DNA of 64,000 nt. Source: Sulfurivermis sp040755915. GTDB taxonomy: Bacteria > Pseudomonadota > Gammaproteobacteria > Thiohalomonadales > Thiohalomonadaceae. How positions within the stretch are numbered: the first letter of the stretch is position 1; each line of letters opens with the position of its first letter. Under the pieces are notes generated by a model. The model did no database searches, had not been told where the DNA came from, and saw only the letters and a program-made list of their open reading frames with translations. The position numbers and the translations under genes were made by a program. The DNA lies in assembly GCA_040755915.1 (NCBI GenBank), contig JBFLWM010000020.1, positions 1-64,000 of the forward strand, written 5' to 3'. Below, one piece after another: positions 39,599-50,652 of the stretch.

Positions 39599-41365
39599 AT
39601 GGCCGGCCGCATTCCCCAGCAATTCATCGACGAGCTGATCAGCCGCGTCGATATCGTCGACGTCATCGACGCGCGCGTGCCGCTGAAGAAAAAGGGCCGC
39701 GAGCACGTTGCCTGCTGCCCGTTCCACAACGAGAAGACCCCCTCCTTCACCGTCAGCCAGGACAAGCAGTTCTATCACTGCTTCGGTTGCGGCGCCCACG
39801 GCACCGCCCTCGGCTTCCTTATGGAATACGAGCACCTCGACTTCGTCGAGGCGGTGGAAAAGCTGGCTGCCGACATCGGCCTCACGGTGCCGCGCGAAGG
39901 CGGCGACAACACACCGCGCGGCCCCTCGCCGCAGCCGCTGTACGAGCTGATGGAGCAAAGTGCCCAGTTCTACCAGCAGCAGCTGCGCCGCCATCAGCAG
40001 CGCCAGCGCGCCGTCGACTACCTCAAAAAGCGTGGCCTGTCCGGCGAGATCGCCGCTGCCTTCGGCATCGGTTATGCCCCCGACGGCTGGGACAACCTGC
40101 TCCAGGCCCTGGGCCAGGACAAGGAACAGCAGGACCGCCTGCTCACCGTGGGCATGCTGATCGAAAAGGACAACGGTAGCCGCTACGACCGCTTCCGCGA
40201 CCGCATCATGTTCCCCATCCGCGACTACCGCGGCCGCGTCATCGCCTTCGGCGGCCGCATCCTGGACAAGGGCGAACCGAAATACCTCAACTCGCCGGAA
40301 ACCCCCATCTTCCACAAGGGCCGCGAACTGTACGGCCTGTTCGAGGCGAAGCAGGCCCTGCGCGAGATCCCGCGCCTGCTGGTGGTGGAGGGCTACATGG
40401 ACGTGGTGGCCCTGGCCCAGTTCGGCATCCGCAACGCCGTCGCCACCCTCGGCACCGCCGTCACCAAGGAACATCTGGAACGCCTGTTCCGCACCACCTC
40501 GGAAGTGGTGTTCTGCTTCGATGGCGACCGCGCCGGCCGTGATGCCGCCTGGCGCGGTCTGGAAAATGCACTACCCTTGATGCGCGAAGGACATCAACTA
40601 CACTTCATGTTCCTTCCGGAGGGGGAAGACCCGGACACCCTGGTGCGCAGCATCGGCCGCGACGGGTTTGAACAGCGGATCGGGCAGGCACAACCGCTGT
40701 CGGAGTATTTCTTCGAGCAGATGGGCAAACAGGCCGACATCACCCGGCTGGACGGGCGGGCGCGGCTGGTGGAACTTTGCCGGCCGTATCTGTCGAAACT
40801 CCCCCCGGGGATATACCGCCACCTGATGCTGGATCGCCTGGCGCAACTGGCGCACATGGAGCGGGATGCCCTGGAACGCATGCTGGGCGGTGAAACGGCA
40901 AGTGTGGTTGCAGCGGTACCGGCCGCAGCCAAGCCTGTCAGGCCGCCCGCAGCCACGCGGCAGCAACCCTCGCTGGTGCGCAGCGCCATCCGCCTGTTGC
41001 TGCAGCGACCGGCCCTGGCGCAGCTGGTAGCGGAACCCGGGGCGCTGGCCGGCCTGCAGCTGCCGGGCATGCCGCTGCTGGTGGAAATGCTTGAACTGCT
41101 CAAACAGCACCCGCATTTAACCACAGGAGCCTTGCTGGAACACTGGCGCGAAGGCGACCGGGGCAAGCATCTGTTTGCCCTCGCCCAGCGCGACATGCTG
41201 CTGTCGCCGGAGCAGGACAACCTGGAACAGGAGTTCAGCGACACCGTCGCCCGTCTGCTCCAGCAGTTGCGCCGGCAGCGCCGCCTGGAGCTGGAACAGC
41301 GCTTCGGCTCACTCAACGAGGCAGAGAAAAACGAATACGCTCAACTAGTTAGAAATATCGGCTGA
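39599..41365 (+). CDS. dnaG: DNA primase
   Basis: A 588-aa primase that makes RNA primers for replication. The N-terminal zinc motif is CPFHNEKTPSF with the second pair in HCFGCGAHG. The TOPRIM core has VVEGYMDVVAL and FDGDRAGRDAAWR. A C-terminal region of about 140 aa would bind DnaB helicase. Length is normal. Confidence 0.97.
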   Translation: MAGRIPQQFIDELISRVDIVDVIDARVPLKKKGREHVACCPFHNEKTPSFTVSQDKQFYHCFGCGAHGTALGFLMEYEHLDFVEAVEKLAADIGLTVPREGGDNTPRGPSPQPLYELMEQSAQFYQQQLRRHQQRQRAVDYLKKRGLSGEIAAAFGIGYAPDGWDNLLQALGQDKEQQDRLLTVGMLIEKDNGSRYDRFRDRIMFPIRDYRGRVIAFGGRILDKGEPKYLNSPETPIFHKGRELYGLFEAKQALREIPRLLVVEGYMDVVALAQFGIRNAVATLGTAVTKEHLERLFRTTSEVVFCFDGDRAGRDAAWRGLENALPLMREGHQLHFMFLPEGEDPDTLVRSIGRDGFEQRIGQAQPLSEYFFEQMGKQADITRLDGRARLVELCRPYLSKLPPGIYRHLMLDRLAQLAHMERDALERMLGGETASVVAAVPAAAKPVRPPAATRQQPSLVRSAIRLLLQRPALAQLVAEPGALAGLQLPGMPLLVEMLELLKQHPHLTTGALLEHWREGDRGKHLFALAQRDMLLSPEQDNLEQEFSDTVARLLQQLRRQRRLELEQRFGSLNEAEKNEYAQLVRNIG

Positions 41366-41394
41366 TGGGGTGGCCGGCGCTTTCCCGCAATCCT

Positions 41395-41423
41395 TTGGGG
41401 GATAGCCGGCTATAGTATATAAT
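41395..41423 (+). promoter_or_regulatory. candidate internal promoter for rpoD
   Basis: A tataat -10 element (41418-41423) follows ttgggg (41395-41400) at 17-bp spacing, in the 123-bp gap after dnaG. The neighbouring tatagtatataat is AT-rich against the GC-rich background. Internal rpoD promoters are usual in this operon. Confidence 0.5.
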
Positions 41424-41488
41424 CTTGCGATTTTTCGCTTCGTTCTGCCCTCATGGATGGGGGCGCACAGTCTGCAGGTAACACCGAG

Positions 41489-43345
<1,857 letters not shown>

Positions 43346-43372
43346 TCAAAGACCCGCTGCTGGGTATACTAG

Positions 43373-43402
43373 GCGCGCCCGGAGGGTAACCTTCGGGCGC
43401 GC
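43373..43402 (+). terminator. hairpin after rpoD
   Basis: A 13-bp stem (gcgcgcccggagg/ccttcgggcgcgc, one wobble pair) has a gtaa loop and is followed by ttcattt. It may end the rpoD message, but it also lies in the leader of the tRNA gene if a tatact box at 43365-43370 is its -10. Confidence 0.55.
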
Positions 43403-43412
43403 TTCATTTCCG

Positions 43413-43489
43413 GGGCCTATAGCTCAATTGGTTAGAGCAGAGGACTCATAATCCTTTGGTTCCAGGTTCAAGTCCTGGTGGGCCCACCA
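43413..43489 (+). tRNA. tRNA with CAT anticodon, probably tRNA-Ile2 (or elongator Met)
   Basis: A 77-base cloverleaf: acceptor gggccta pairs with the 3' strand before the encoded CCA, the D arm is gctc...gagc, and the anticodon loop is ctcataa. The T loop ttcaagt and tggtt variable loop resemble E. coli tRNA-Ile2, where CAT is modified to lysidine, more than elongator tRNA-Met (ttcgaat). CCA is encoded. Confidence 0.9.
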
Positions 43490-43495
43490 AACAAG

Positions 43496-43523
43496 ACGGG
43501 GGGGCATTCACCCCCCCCGTTTC
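43496..43523 (+). terminator. terminator after the tRNA gene
   Basis: A G-run/C-run stem (acggggggg/cccccccgt) around cattca is followed by ttctc. It lies 6 bases past the CCA and also precedes the end of the converging binding-protein gene at 43547. Confidence 0.7.
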
Positions 43524-43546
43524 TCATCTGGAGCCCGGGGCAGCCG

Positions 43547-44359
43547 CTACTGGAAGCCCCACACCGGTGCCAGCAACTCCGCCAGCCCTTCATAGTCAGC
43601 CGGATTGGCCGGTATGAATTTCTCCTTCTTGAACACCTCCAGCAGGGGTGCCGCCACCTTGTTGCCCTCCTCGCTGATCAGTGCCGCAGCAATCTTCTCG
43701 CGCAGTTCCGGCTCGATTCCGGCAGCGACCGAGAAGGTGCGCTCCGGATGCTTGCGGTAATCATGCTCAATCAGCCGCAGACCGGTCTGGTCCTGCTTTG
43801 CCCACACCTGGTCGCGCAGCACGGCAGCTTCGCCACGGCCAGTCATGAGGCATTCTGTGATTTGCTTGAAGCCTTCCACACGCAACATACTCGGCTGCCG
43901 CACCGGATTGCGGAAATAATTGAGAAAATCCATGGTCAGCATATTGGGTGAGCTGAAGGCGCACACTTTGCGGCCAATCAGGTCATCCAACTGGCGAATG
44001 TTGCCGTCAGCACGCACCGCCACCACGATACTGATGGCACCGGGCAGACGGGCCACCGGTACGGCGCCCTGCCGCTCCATGCGCCAGGCGGTATAGTGAG
44101 GACCATCGAACACCATGTCATAGGCGTTCTGCAGGGTGCCGTTGTTGTATTCGATGTAGTTTTTGGCCGGTTTGATGACAAATTGCTTGCCGGTAACCTG
44201 ACTCAGATAATTGATTAATGGCGTGTAGAGCTTGACGGTTTGCTCGGGCGCCTGGGTCGGTGCCGTCGAAAACACAATCTCCTCCTTGGCAAGAGCCATA
44301 CCGGCCATGCAACATCCCAGGGCGATCCACCCCCCCTTGCGCATCCATTGATGGAACAT
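43547..44359 (-). CDS. PhnD-like periplasmic substrate-binding protein
   Basis: A 270-aa exported protein of the phosphate/phosphite/phosphonate-binding family. A signal peptide ends near MALAKEE. Segments PLINYLSQVTGKQF, YDMVFDGPHYTAW and GRKVCAFSSPNMLTM fit the fold. No ABC permease or ATPase is adjacent, so it may be an orphan binding or sensing protein. It is divergent from an RND efflux operon. The ligand is unknown. Confidence 0.82.
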   Translation of the reverse strand: MFHQWMRKGGWIALGCCMAGMALAKEEIVFSTAPTQAPEQTVKLYTPLINYLSQVTGKQFVIKPAKNYIEYNNGTLQNAYDMVFDGPHYTAWRMERQGAVPVARLPGAISIVVAVRADGNIRQLDDLIGRKVCAFSSPNMLTMDFLNYFRNPVRQPSMLRVEGFKQITECLMTGRGEAAVLRDQVWAKQDQTGLRLIEHDYRKHPERTFSVAAGIEPELREKIAAALISEEGNKVAAPLLEVFKKEKFIPANPADYEGLAELLAPVWGFQ

Positions 44360-44467
44360 TCTTCCCCTCCCGCTCTATGGCGTTGTTCTTGTCTCGACCT
44401 ATGGTGCACGGCCACAACAGGCCTTGGCAATATGTTCTCGGCTCGGCTTTTCGGCTAATCTTCCCCA
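44360..44467. other. short divergent gap
   Basis: A gap of 108 bp separates the PhnD-like gene from the RND adaptor gene. Both promoters should lie here. No clear operator or sigma-70 element was recognised. Confidence 0.3.
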
Positions 44468-45532
44468 ATGTCACGGCCCCTCTCTCTCATGCGCCCCCTG
44501 TTCCTCCTTGCCGTCACCCTGATCGCGGGATGCTCCGGCGAAGACAAACCTGCCAGCGCCAGAAAAATTGACATTCCGGAACATATGGTGGAAACAGCGC
44601 TGGTGCGTAGCGAAGAAATTGCCGCCACCGCCACTCGCACCGGCTCGCTGCGCGCCCAGCGCGAGATCCAGATTCTGCCCCAGGAGGAGGGGCGCATCGT
44701 CGCCCTGCCCTACTTTGCCGGTGATGCCGTACGTCAGGGTGATTTGCTCCTGCAACTGGACGACACCTTGCTGACCGCCGAGCTGCGCAAGAGCGAGGCG
44801 CAACGCCGTCAGATGGAGCTGGATCTCGGGCGGCTGGAACGCCTCATCCGCAATCATCTCATCAGCGACGAGGAACTGGCCCGTGCCCGTACGGCGCTGG
44901 ATATCGCCCTCGCCGAAGAGCAACTGCTGCGCACCCGCCTCGGCTACACGCGGATCAGCGCGCCCTTTGCCGGTGTCATCAGCGAACGCCGCGCGGAGCC
45001 CGGCGACATCGTGCCCAAATTCACCCATGTGCTGACCCTCACCGATCTCGACTCGTTGGTAACCACCACCAGTGTCTCGGAATTACTGCTGCCGTTCCTG
45101 GCCGTGGGCGATGCGGTGAGCATCCACATCGATGCGCTCGGCGCCGTCCCCCATCCGGGACGCATCCTGCGCATCCATCCCTCCATTGATGCCACCACCC
45201 GCCAGGGAGTGGTGGAAGTGGCGCTGGCCCCTGTACCGGCTGCGGCGCGGCCGGGGCAGCTGTGCCGCATCCTGTTTACCGGGCGTCCGCAGGCGCGTCG
45301 GGTCATACCCTTCTCCGCCCTGCGCCGTGACAACAGCGGCGAATTTGTCTTTACCCTCGACGCTGACGACAAGGTACAGCGCCATGCCGTGATCAGCGGG
45401 ATGCAACTGGGTGAAGACATCGAGCTGCTCTCCGGCCCCGATGCCGGTGCCCGCGTCGTCACCAAGGGCTTCCTCGGCCTGCTGCCGGGCCGCAAGGTCA
45501 AGAGCGTCAGCGACACATCAGCCGCCTCATGA
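44468..45532 (+). CDS. RND efflux periplasmic adaptor (membrane fusion) lipoprotein
   Basis: A 354-aa adaptor. The lipobox is LIAGC, which gives a lipid-anchored N-terminal cysteine. The lipoyl/barrel-sandwich halves are IVALPYFAGDAVRQGDLLLQLDDTL and RISAPFAGVISERRAEPGDIV, with a coiled-coil hairpin between. Adaptors of this type link an inner-membrane RND pump to an outer membrane channel. It overlaps the pump gene by 4 bases. No outer membrane factor gene is adjacent. Confidence 0.92.
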   Translation: MSRPLSLMRPLFLLAVTLIAGCSGEDKPASARKIDIPEHMVETALVRSEEIAATATRTGSLRAQREIQILPQEEGRIVALPYFAGDAVRQGDLLLQLDDTLLTAELRKSEAQRRQMELDLGRLERLIRNHLISDEELARARTALDIALAEEQLLRTRLGYTRISAPFAGVISERRAEPGDIVPKFTHVLTLTDLDSLVTTTSVSELLLPFLAVGDAVSIHIDALGAVPHPGRILRIHPSIDATTRQGVVEVALAPVPAAARPGQLCRILFTGRPQARRVIPFSALRRDNSGEFVFTLDADDKVQRHAVISGMQLGEDIELLSGPDAGARVVTKGFLGLLPGRKVKSVSDTSAAS

Positions 45533-48500
45533 GCAAAACCGCCACACATGGCGGCCTCGCCGCCTGGTCCATCCATCATCCCATCGGCGTTGTCATGCTG
45601 GCCCTGACGGTAGTGGTGCTGGGCTTCTTCGCCCTCGGCCGCCTCGCCGTCGACCTTCTGCCGCAGATCATCTATCCGGAGATCCAGGTGCGGGTTCTCG
45701 ATCCCGGCGTTCCAGCCAATATCATGGAAGACCGCATCACCCGTCAGCTGGAGGAGCAGCTCGCCATCACCGAGGACGCCATCGGCGTGCAGTCGCGCAC
45801 CAACGAAGGCAGCAGCTCGGTGGAGCTGATGTTCGACTATGGCAAGGACATCGATATCGCACTGCGCGACGCCAGCACACGACTGGATCGTGCCAAGCGC
45901 TTCCTCCCTACCACGATCGACCCGCCCATCATTTTCAAGCGCGACCCCTCGCAGATACCGGTAGCGGAATTCATCGTCAGTTCAACGACGCTCGATCCAG
46001 TCAAGTTGCGCGACTGGGTAGACTATGACTTTGCCAAGCAGTTCCTCAACCTCCCCGGCGTGGCAGCGGTGGAGGTCGGCGGCGGACTGGTGCGGGAAAT
46101 CCAGCTACTGCCGGATCAGGAACGTCTCGCCGCCAGCGGCCTTTCCCTGAACGATGTCATCACTGCGCTGCAACGCGGCAATGTAGAGCTGCCCGCCGGC
46201 CGCCTCACCATGGAGCGGCGTGAGCTCGGCGGACGTACCGCAGCACGCTTCCAGAATGTGGCGGAAATTGCCGCGCTGCCCCTGCGCCTCAAGGATGGAA
46301 CCACCATCCGCCTCGACGAGGTCATGCAGGTGCTCGATACCCATGCCGACGAGCGCATCAAGGTGCGCCTCAATGGCACGCCCGGAGTGAAGATATCCAT
46401 TCAGAAGCAGCCGACGGCCAATACCGTCGCTGTCGTTGATGCCGTAAGAGAGCGCATGGCCTGGCTGCAGCAACACAAGCTGTTGTTGCAGGATGCCGAA
46501 ATCTTCAATGTCGACGACCAATCCATCTATGTGCGCAATGCCCTCAACAGCGCCACCCAGGCCGCGCTGTCAGGCACACTGCTGGCCATGGCCGTGGTAT
46601 ATCTGTTCCTCGGCAACCTGCGCCGCACTCTGATCATCGGCAGCGCCATCCCGCTCGCCATCATGGTCACCTTCGTGCTGATGGGGCTTGGCAATCTCAC
46701 CTTCAACATGATGACCCTGGGCGGCCTGGCGCTCGGAGTCGGCATGCTGGTGGACAACACCATCGTGATGCTGGAAAACATCCAGCGCCACCAGCGCGAT
46801 GGTGAAGCGCCGGTGGAGGCCGGCACCCACGCTGCCGGGGAGATCTACGGTGCCATCGTGGCATCCACCTCCACCAACCTCGCCGCAGTGCTGCCCTTTC
46901 TGTTCATCAGCGGACTGGTCGGCCTGCTGTTCCGCGAACTCATCTTCACCATCTCCGCCGCCATCCTCGCCTCCATGGTGGTGGCGCTGACGCTGGTCCC
47001 CGCCCTGGCTGTGCAGGTGCGTAGCGCCGACAGCGGGCGTCTGCGTCGGGCCGTCGACGGCTTCATCGGCCAGCTGCAGGAAGGCTATGCAGCCGTGGTC
47101 GCCTGGCTGCTCGATCGACTGTGGGCGCAGCTACTGCTGGTTACAGCCCTGCTCGCGGCGCTGGTGCTCACTCTGCCAGTATTCGGCGGTCCGCAGGAAT
47201 TTCTGCCCAGCATGGACGACGGCCAGATCCAAATTTACCTCACCGCAGATCCCGGTGTGTCCGTCGAGGAAATGGACCGCAGTGCCCATCGCCTGGAACA
47301 ACTGTTCCGCCGCCAGCCGGAGGTGGTCAGCGCCTTCTCCACCATTGGCGGCTTTATTTTCGGCCGTACCGAGCGCGAATCCAGCAACAGCGGCTCGATC
47401 ATGATTCAGCTGGTACCACGCAGCAGCCGCTCCCTGAGCAGCAATGACTGGATCGCGCGCATGCAGAAGGCGGTAGCGCAGGAGGAACTGGCCGGGGTGC
47501 GTGTGCGCATGCGCAGCCGCGGCATCCGCGGTATTCGCATCGGCAGCGGCGACGATGATCTCAGCATCCGCATTCAGGGTACCGATCTGACGGTCCTGGC
47601 GCTGCTTGCCGACGATGTCGTCGGCCGCCTGAAGAACACCCCGGGATTGAGCAATGTCATGCACTCGGCAGAAGAACAACGCCAGGAGCTGGCCATCATC
47701 CTTGACCGGCAGCGCACCGCGGCACTGGGCCTCGACGCCGAAGAGGTTGGCCGTGCGTTACGGCGCGCCCTGGAGGGTGAGATCGTCACCGACTTCATCG
47801 AGCGCGATCGCAGCATCGAAGTGCGGCTGCGTCTGCCGCGCCGCGAGGTGGACACCCCGCGCGCCCTGGAAGAACTTGTGCTGTACAGCGGTAACGGCCT
47901 GCCGCTGCGCCTCGGTGATGTTGCCCGCATTGCCCTGGTGGCGACACCGGCCGAGATACGGCGCGACAACCAGCGTCGCATCGTCGAGATCAGCGCCAGT
48001 CTTGCCGCCGGCACCTCACTCAGCGAGGCCTACGATCATATCTATCAGGCAATGGCCGGCATTGCACTGCCGGAAGGGTACACCTGGTATGACGGCGGCG
48101 AACTGAAGGCGCTTACGGAGGGCCGCAACCTGGGATTGCTGCTGCTGTCCCTCGCCATCTTCCTGGTATTTGTGGTGATGGCGGTACAATACGAGTCGCT
48201 GCGTAATCCGCTGGTGATTTTGCTGTCCATTCCGTTTGCGGCGGTAGGGGTGGCGTTAGGCCTGCTGGTAAGCGGATTGACGCTGTCCATGCCGGTATGG
48301 CTCGGCATGATCATGCTGGCCGGCATCGTGGTGAACAATGCCATTGTGCTGGTGGAGTATGTGGAGATTGCGCGCCGCGAAGACACCCCGCTGCGTGAAG
48401 CCATCATCACCGCAGCGCGCCTGCGCCTGCGTCCGATCCTGATGACCACACTGACCACCGTGGCCGGCATGACGCCGCTGGCACTGGGGCTGGGCGAAGG

Positions 48501-48624
48501 ATCGGAGATGCTGCAGCCGCTGGCCGTGGCGATCATCTTCGGCCTCGGCATCTCGCTGCTGGTCACCCTGTTGTTGATACCGGTAGTGTACCGCCTGCTG
48601 CATCGCACGACGGCTAGCGGCTAG
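45529..48624 (+). CDS. RND-family efflux transporter permease
   Basis: A 1031-aa inner-membrane proton-driven pump of the AcrB/HAE1 type with about 12 helices. The N-terminal IHHPIGVVMLALTVVVLGFFAL leads into TM1. TM4 carries GVGMLVDNTIVMLENIQRH, with D-N where AcrB has D-D. The second half ends in the expected TM helices (GLGISLLVTLLLIPVVYRLL). Substrate cannot be read from sequence. Its stop codon lies within a heptamer repeat. Confidence 0.93.
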   Translation: MSKTATHGGLAAWSIHHPIGVVMLALTVVVLGFFALGRLAVDLLPQIIYPEIQVRVLDPGVPANIMEDRITRQLEEQLAITEDAIGVQSRTNEGSSSVELMFDYGKDIDIALRDASTRLDRAKRFLPTTIDPPIIFKRDPSQIPVAEFIVSSTTLDPVKLRDWVDYDFAKQFLNLPGVAAVEVGGGLVREIQLLPDQERLAASGLSLNDVITALQRGNVELPAGRLTMERRELGGRTAARFQNVAEIAALPLRLKDGTTIRLDEVMQVLDTHADERIKVRLNGTPGVKISIQKQPTANTVAVVDAVRERMAWLQQHKLLLQDAEIFNVDDQSIYVRNALNSATQAALSGTLLAMAVVYLFLGNLRRTLIIGSAIPLAIMVTFVLMGLGNLTFNMMTLGGLALGVGMLVDNTIVMLENIQRHQRDGEAPVEAGTHAAGEIYGAIVASTSTNLAAVLPFLFISGLVGLLFRELIFTISAAILASMVVALTLVPALAVQVRSADSGRLRRAVDGFIGQLQEGYAAVVAWLLDRLWAQLLLVTALLAALVLTLPVFGGPQEFLPSMDDGQIQIYLTADPGVSVEEMDRSAHRLEQLFRRQPEVVSAFSTIGGFIFGRTERESSNSGSIMIQLVPRSSRSLSSNDWIARMQKAVAQEELAGVRVRMRSRGIRGIRIGSGDDDLSIRIQGTDLTVLALLADDVVGRLKNTPGLSNVMHSAEEQRQELAIILDRQRTAALGLDAEEVGRALRRALEGEIVTDFIERDRSIEVRLRLPRREVDTPRALEELVLYSGNGLPLRLGDVARIALVATPAEIRRDNQRRIVEISASLAAGTSLSEAYDHIYQAMAGIALPEGYTWYDGGELKALTEGRNLGLLLLSLAIFLVFVVMAVQYESLRNPLVILLSIPFAAVGVALGLLVSGLTLSMPVWLGMIMLAGIVVNNAIVLVEYVEIARREDTPLREAIITAARLRLRPILMTTLTTVAGMTPLALGLGEGSEMLQPLAVAIIFGLGISLLVTLLLIPVVYRLLHRTTASG

Positions 48625-48666
48625 CGGCTAGCGGCTAGCGGCTGGCGGCTGGCGGCTGGCGGCTGG
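48611..48666. repeat. heptanucleotide tandem repeat, 8 copies (cggctag x4, cggctgg x4)
   Basis: Four copies of cggctag and four of cggctgg run in uninterrupted phase. The RND pump's TAG stop is in the second unit, and the tatC stop codon lies 7 bp beyond the last unit. Since each cggctag unit brings a TAG, the stop is redundant in this frame. Confidence 0.95.
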
Positions 48667-48673
48667 CGGAAAC

Positions 48674-49573
48674 TTATTCCTTCGGCTTGTCGCCTTTGTC
48701 GGTTTCGTCGCTGCTGTTGCCCTGCCAGACCTCCAGCTCCTGACGCAGTGCCTCCTCGTCATGGACATAACGATCGAGGGTGGCCTCCATCTTCTCGTCA
48801 GTGTCGAGATCGTCGTCTTCCTCCGGGCTCTTGCGCACGTAGTAACGCGCGAAGAACACACCGATCTCGAACAATATCCACATCGGCACGGCAAGCAACG
48901 TCTGGGAAAAAACATCGGGCGGCGTCAGCAGCATGCCTACAACAAAGGCGCCGACAATGATGTAGGGACGCTTGGCAACCAGCCCCTCTGGCGTTACCAC
49001 GCCCATCCACACCAACAAAATCGTGGCAATGGGAACCTCAAACGCCACACCGAAAGCAAAGAACAGCGTGAGCACGAAGTCCAGATACTTGTTGATATCG
49101 GTCATCACCGCCACGCCTTCGGGTGCCGCCGAGGTAAAGAAACCGAACACCAGTGGGAATACCACGAAGTAAGCGAACGCCATGCCGGCGTAGAACAGCA
49201 GGGTACTGGACAGCAGCAGCGGCACAATCATGCGCCGCTCATGGACATACAGCCCCGGTGCGATGAACGCCCACATCTGGTACAGCAGATAGGGGATGGC
49301 GATGAAGATCGATGCCACCAGGGTCAGCTTGAGGGGGGTCAGGAACGGCGAGGCCACTTCCGTGGCGATCATCGAGCCGCCTTCCGGGAGATGTGACAGC
49401 AGCGGCTCGGCCAGCAGCGCATAGATATCGTTGGCGAAATAAAACAGGCCCAGAAAGATGGCCAGCACCACCAGCACCGCGCGCAGGATACGATCACGCA
49501 GTTCAATCAGGTGGGAAATGAAGGGTTGCTCCAGCTCCGGGCCGTTGCTGCCGCTGGTCTGTTGCTCGCTCAT
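48674..49573 (-). CDS. tatC: TatC, twin-arginine translocase subunit, with acidic tail
   Basis: A 299-aa protein with six helices that recognises twin-arginine signals. Conserved segments are FISHLIELRDRILR, the P-rich periplasmic loop and LSPLLLAIP-like helices up to about residue 245. A tail of about 50 residues follows (KSPEEDDDLDTDEKMEATLD and onward), acidic and without family similarity; E. coli TatC has about 258 residues. It overlaps tatB by 4 bases. NapA and NapG are obvious Tat substrates. Confidence 0.95.
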   Translation of the reverse strand: MSEQQTSGSNGPELEQPFISHLIELRDRILRAVLVVLAIFLGLFYFANDIYALLAEPLLSHLPEGGSMIATEVASPFLTPLKLTLVASIFIAIPYLLYQMWAFIAPGLYVHERRMIVPLLLSSTLLFYAGMAFAYFVVFPLVFGFFTSAAPEGVAVMTDINKYLDFVLTLFFAFGVAFEVPIATILLVWMGVVTPEGLVAKRPYIIVGAFVVGMLLTPPDVFSQTLLAVPMWILFEIGVFFARYYVRKSPEEDDDLDTDEKMEATLDRYVHDEEALRQELEVWQGNSSDETDKGDKPKE

Positions 49574-49938
49574 GACGGACTCTTGTCACTATCCGGCTTG
49601 ACGGAGGGTGGGTTATCGGAGGAAGGAGCATCCAGACTGGACAATTCAACCGGCCGGTTGACGCTCTCCAGACCGGACTTGATATCCTGCAGGGAGGCCT
49701 TGGCCTCTTCCACCATGTCGAACAGGCCTTCGCTCTTGCTCTGCTCCTGGACGATGCGCTTGAGTTCCTCGGCCTTGAGCTCACGATCGATGTCGGCCTT
49801 CACCGTACCGACGAAGTAACGCGCCTTGCCATACCACAGGCCGACAGTACGGGCGACCACCGGCAGGCGCTCCGGGCCCAGCACCAGCAGGGCCACGATG
49901 CCGATAACCACCAGCTCCCAGAAGCCGACGTCGAACAT
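49570..49938 (-). CDS. tatB: TatB, Sec-independent translocase subunit
   Basis: A 122-aa protein. One short membrane helix (FWELVVIGIVALLVLGPERLP) with the conserved GPERLP hinge is followed by an amphipathic helix and a long flexible C-terminus, as in TatB. It lies between tatA and tatC. Confidence 0.94.
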   Translation of the reverse strand: MFDVGFWELVVIGIVALLVLGPERLPVVARTVGLWYGKARYFVGTVKADIDRELKAEELKRIVQEQSKSEGLFDMVEEAKASLQDIKSGLESVNRPVELSSLDAPSSDNPPSVKPDSDKSPS

Positions 49939-50018
49939 GTTGTTTCCGGTTTTCCGTTGGATGGTTCAGGCGCCGCTCCGGCTACGCCGTAAGCTCTGCG
50001 CCTGACAGCACGGGAGAC

Positions 50019-50252
50019 TCAGGCCTTGTCCTTCTCGCGGGTGGACTCACCCTCGATGACATTGCCTTCCTTTTTCTCCTCCAGCTTTTCGCCCTCCTTC
50101 GCCGCCGCCTGTTGTTCACCGTCTTTCATCGAGCTGCGAAAGTTCTTGATGGCGCCGCCCAGATCACCGCCGATATTGCGCAGCTTCTTGGTGCCGAACA
50201 GAAGGATGACGATCGCCAGTACGATAAGCAGTTGCCAGATACTCGGTGCCAT
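50019..50252 (-). CDS. tatA: TatA, Sec-independent translocase subunit
   Basis: A 77-aa protein. The helix IWQLLIVLAIVILLFGTKKLRNIG ends in the FGTKKL hinge, which is typical of TatA, and is followed by GGAIKNFRSSMKDGE. It is 80 bp upstream of tatB. It forms the oligomeric pore-related part of the Tat system. Confidence 0.95.
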   Translation of the reverse strand: MAPSIWQLLIVLAIVILLFGTKKLRNIGGDLGGAIKNFRSSMKDGEQQAAAKEGEKLEEKKEGNVIEGESTREKDKA

Positions 50253-50334
50253 GATTCAACTCTCCGCGATGGTAGTAATGTCGGCAGCGCTTTACTGCCT
50301 CAGGTATTAGGTGTTGCGCATCATTGGACCGGAA

Positions 50335-50652
50335 CTATTTGGTCCGGTTCGCCTTTTCTTCCAGCCCCGACAGGCCGAAACGCCGCTCCAGCTCGTTCAG
50401 CACCGCCTGTGGCTCCAGATTCAGATGCTTGAGCATCACCATGCAGTGGAACCACAAATCGGCCGTCTCGTAGATCACCTGTGCCGGATCGCCGCTCTTC
50501 GCGGCTATGACCGTCTCGGTGGCCTCTTCACCAACCTTCTTCAGGATAGTGTCCAGCCCCTTGGCGTACAGCTTGGCCACGTAGGAACTATCCGGATCGG
50601 CGCCCTTGCGCTGCTCCAGAATCTCCGCCAATTGCTTAAGGATATCGCTCAT
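50335..50652 (-). CDS. hisE: phosphoribosyl-ATP diphosphatase HisE
   Basis: A 105-aa enzyme for the second step of histidine synthesis. Segments SYVAKLYAKGLDTILKKVGEEATE and YETADLWFHCMVML are typical. It is separate from HisI, with a 4-base overlap. The ATG at 50652 is chosen over an upstream frame extension that is not conserved. Confidence 0.95.
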   Translation of the reverse strand: MSDILKQLAEILEQRKGADPDSSYVAKLYAKGLDTILKKVGEEATETVIAAKSGDPAQVIYETADLWFHCMVMLKHLNLEPQAVLNELERRFGLSGLEEKANRTK

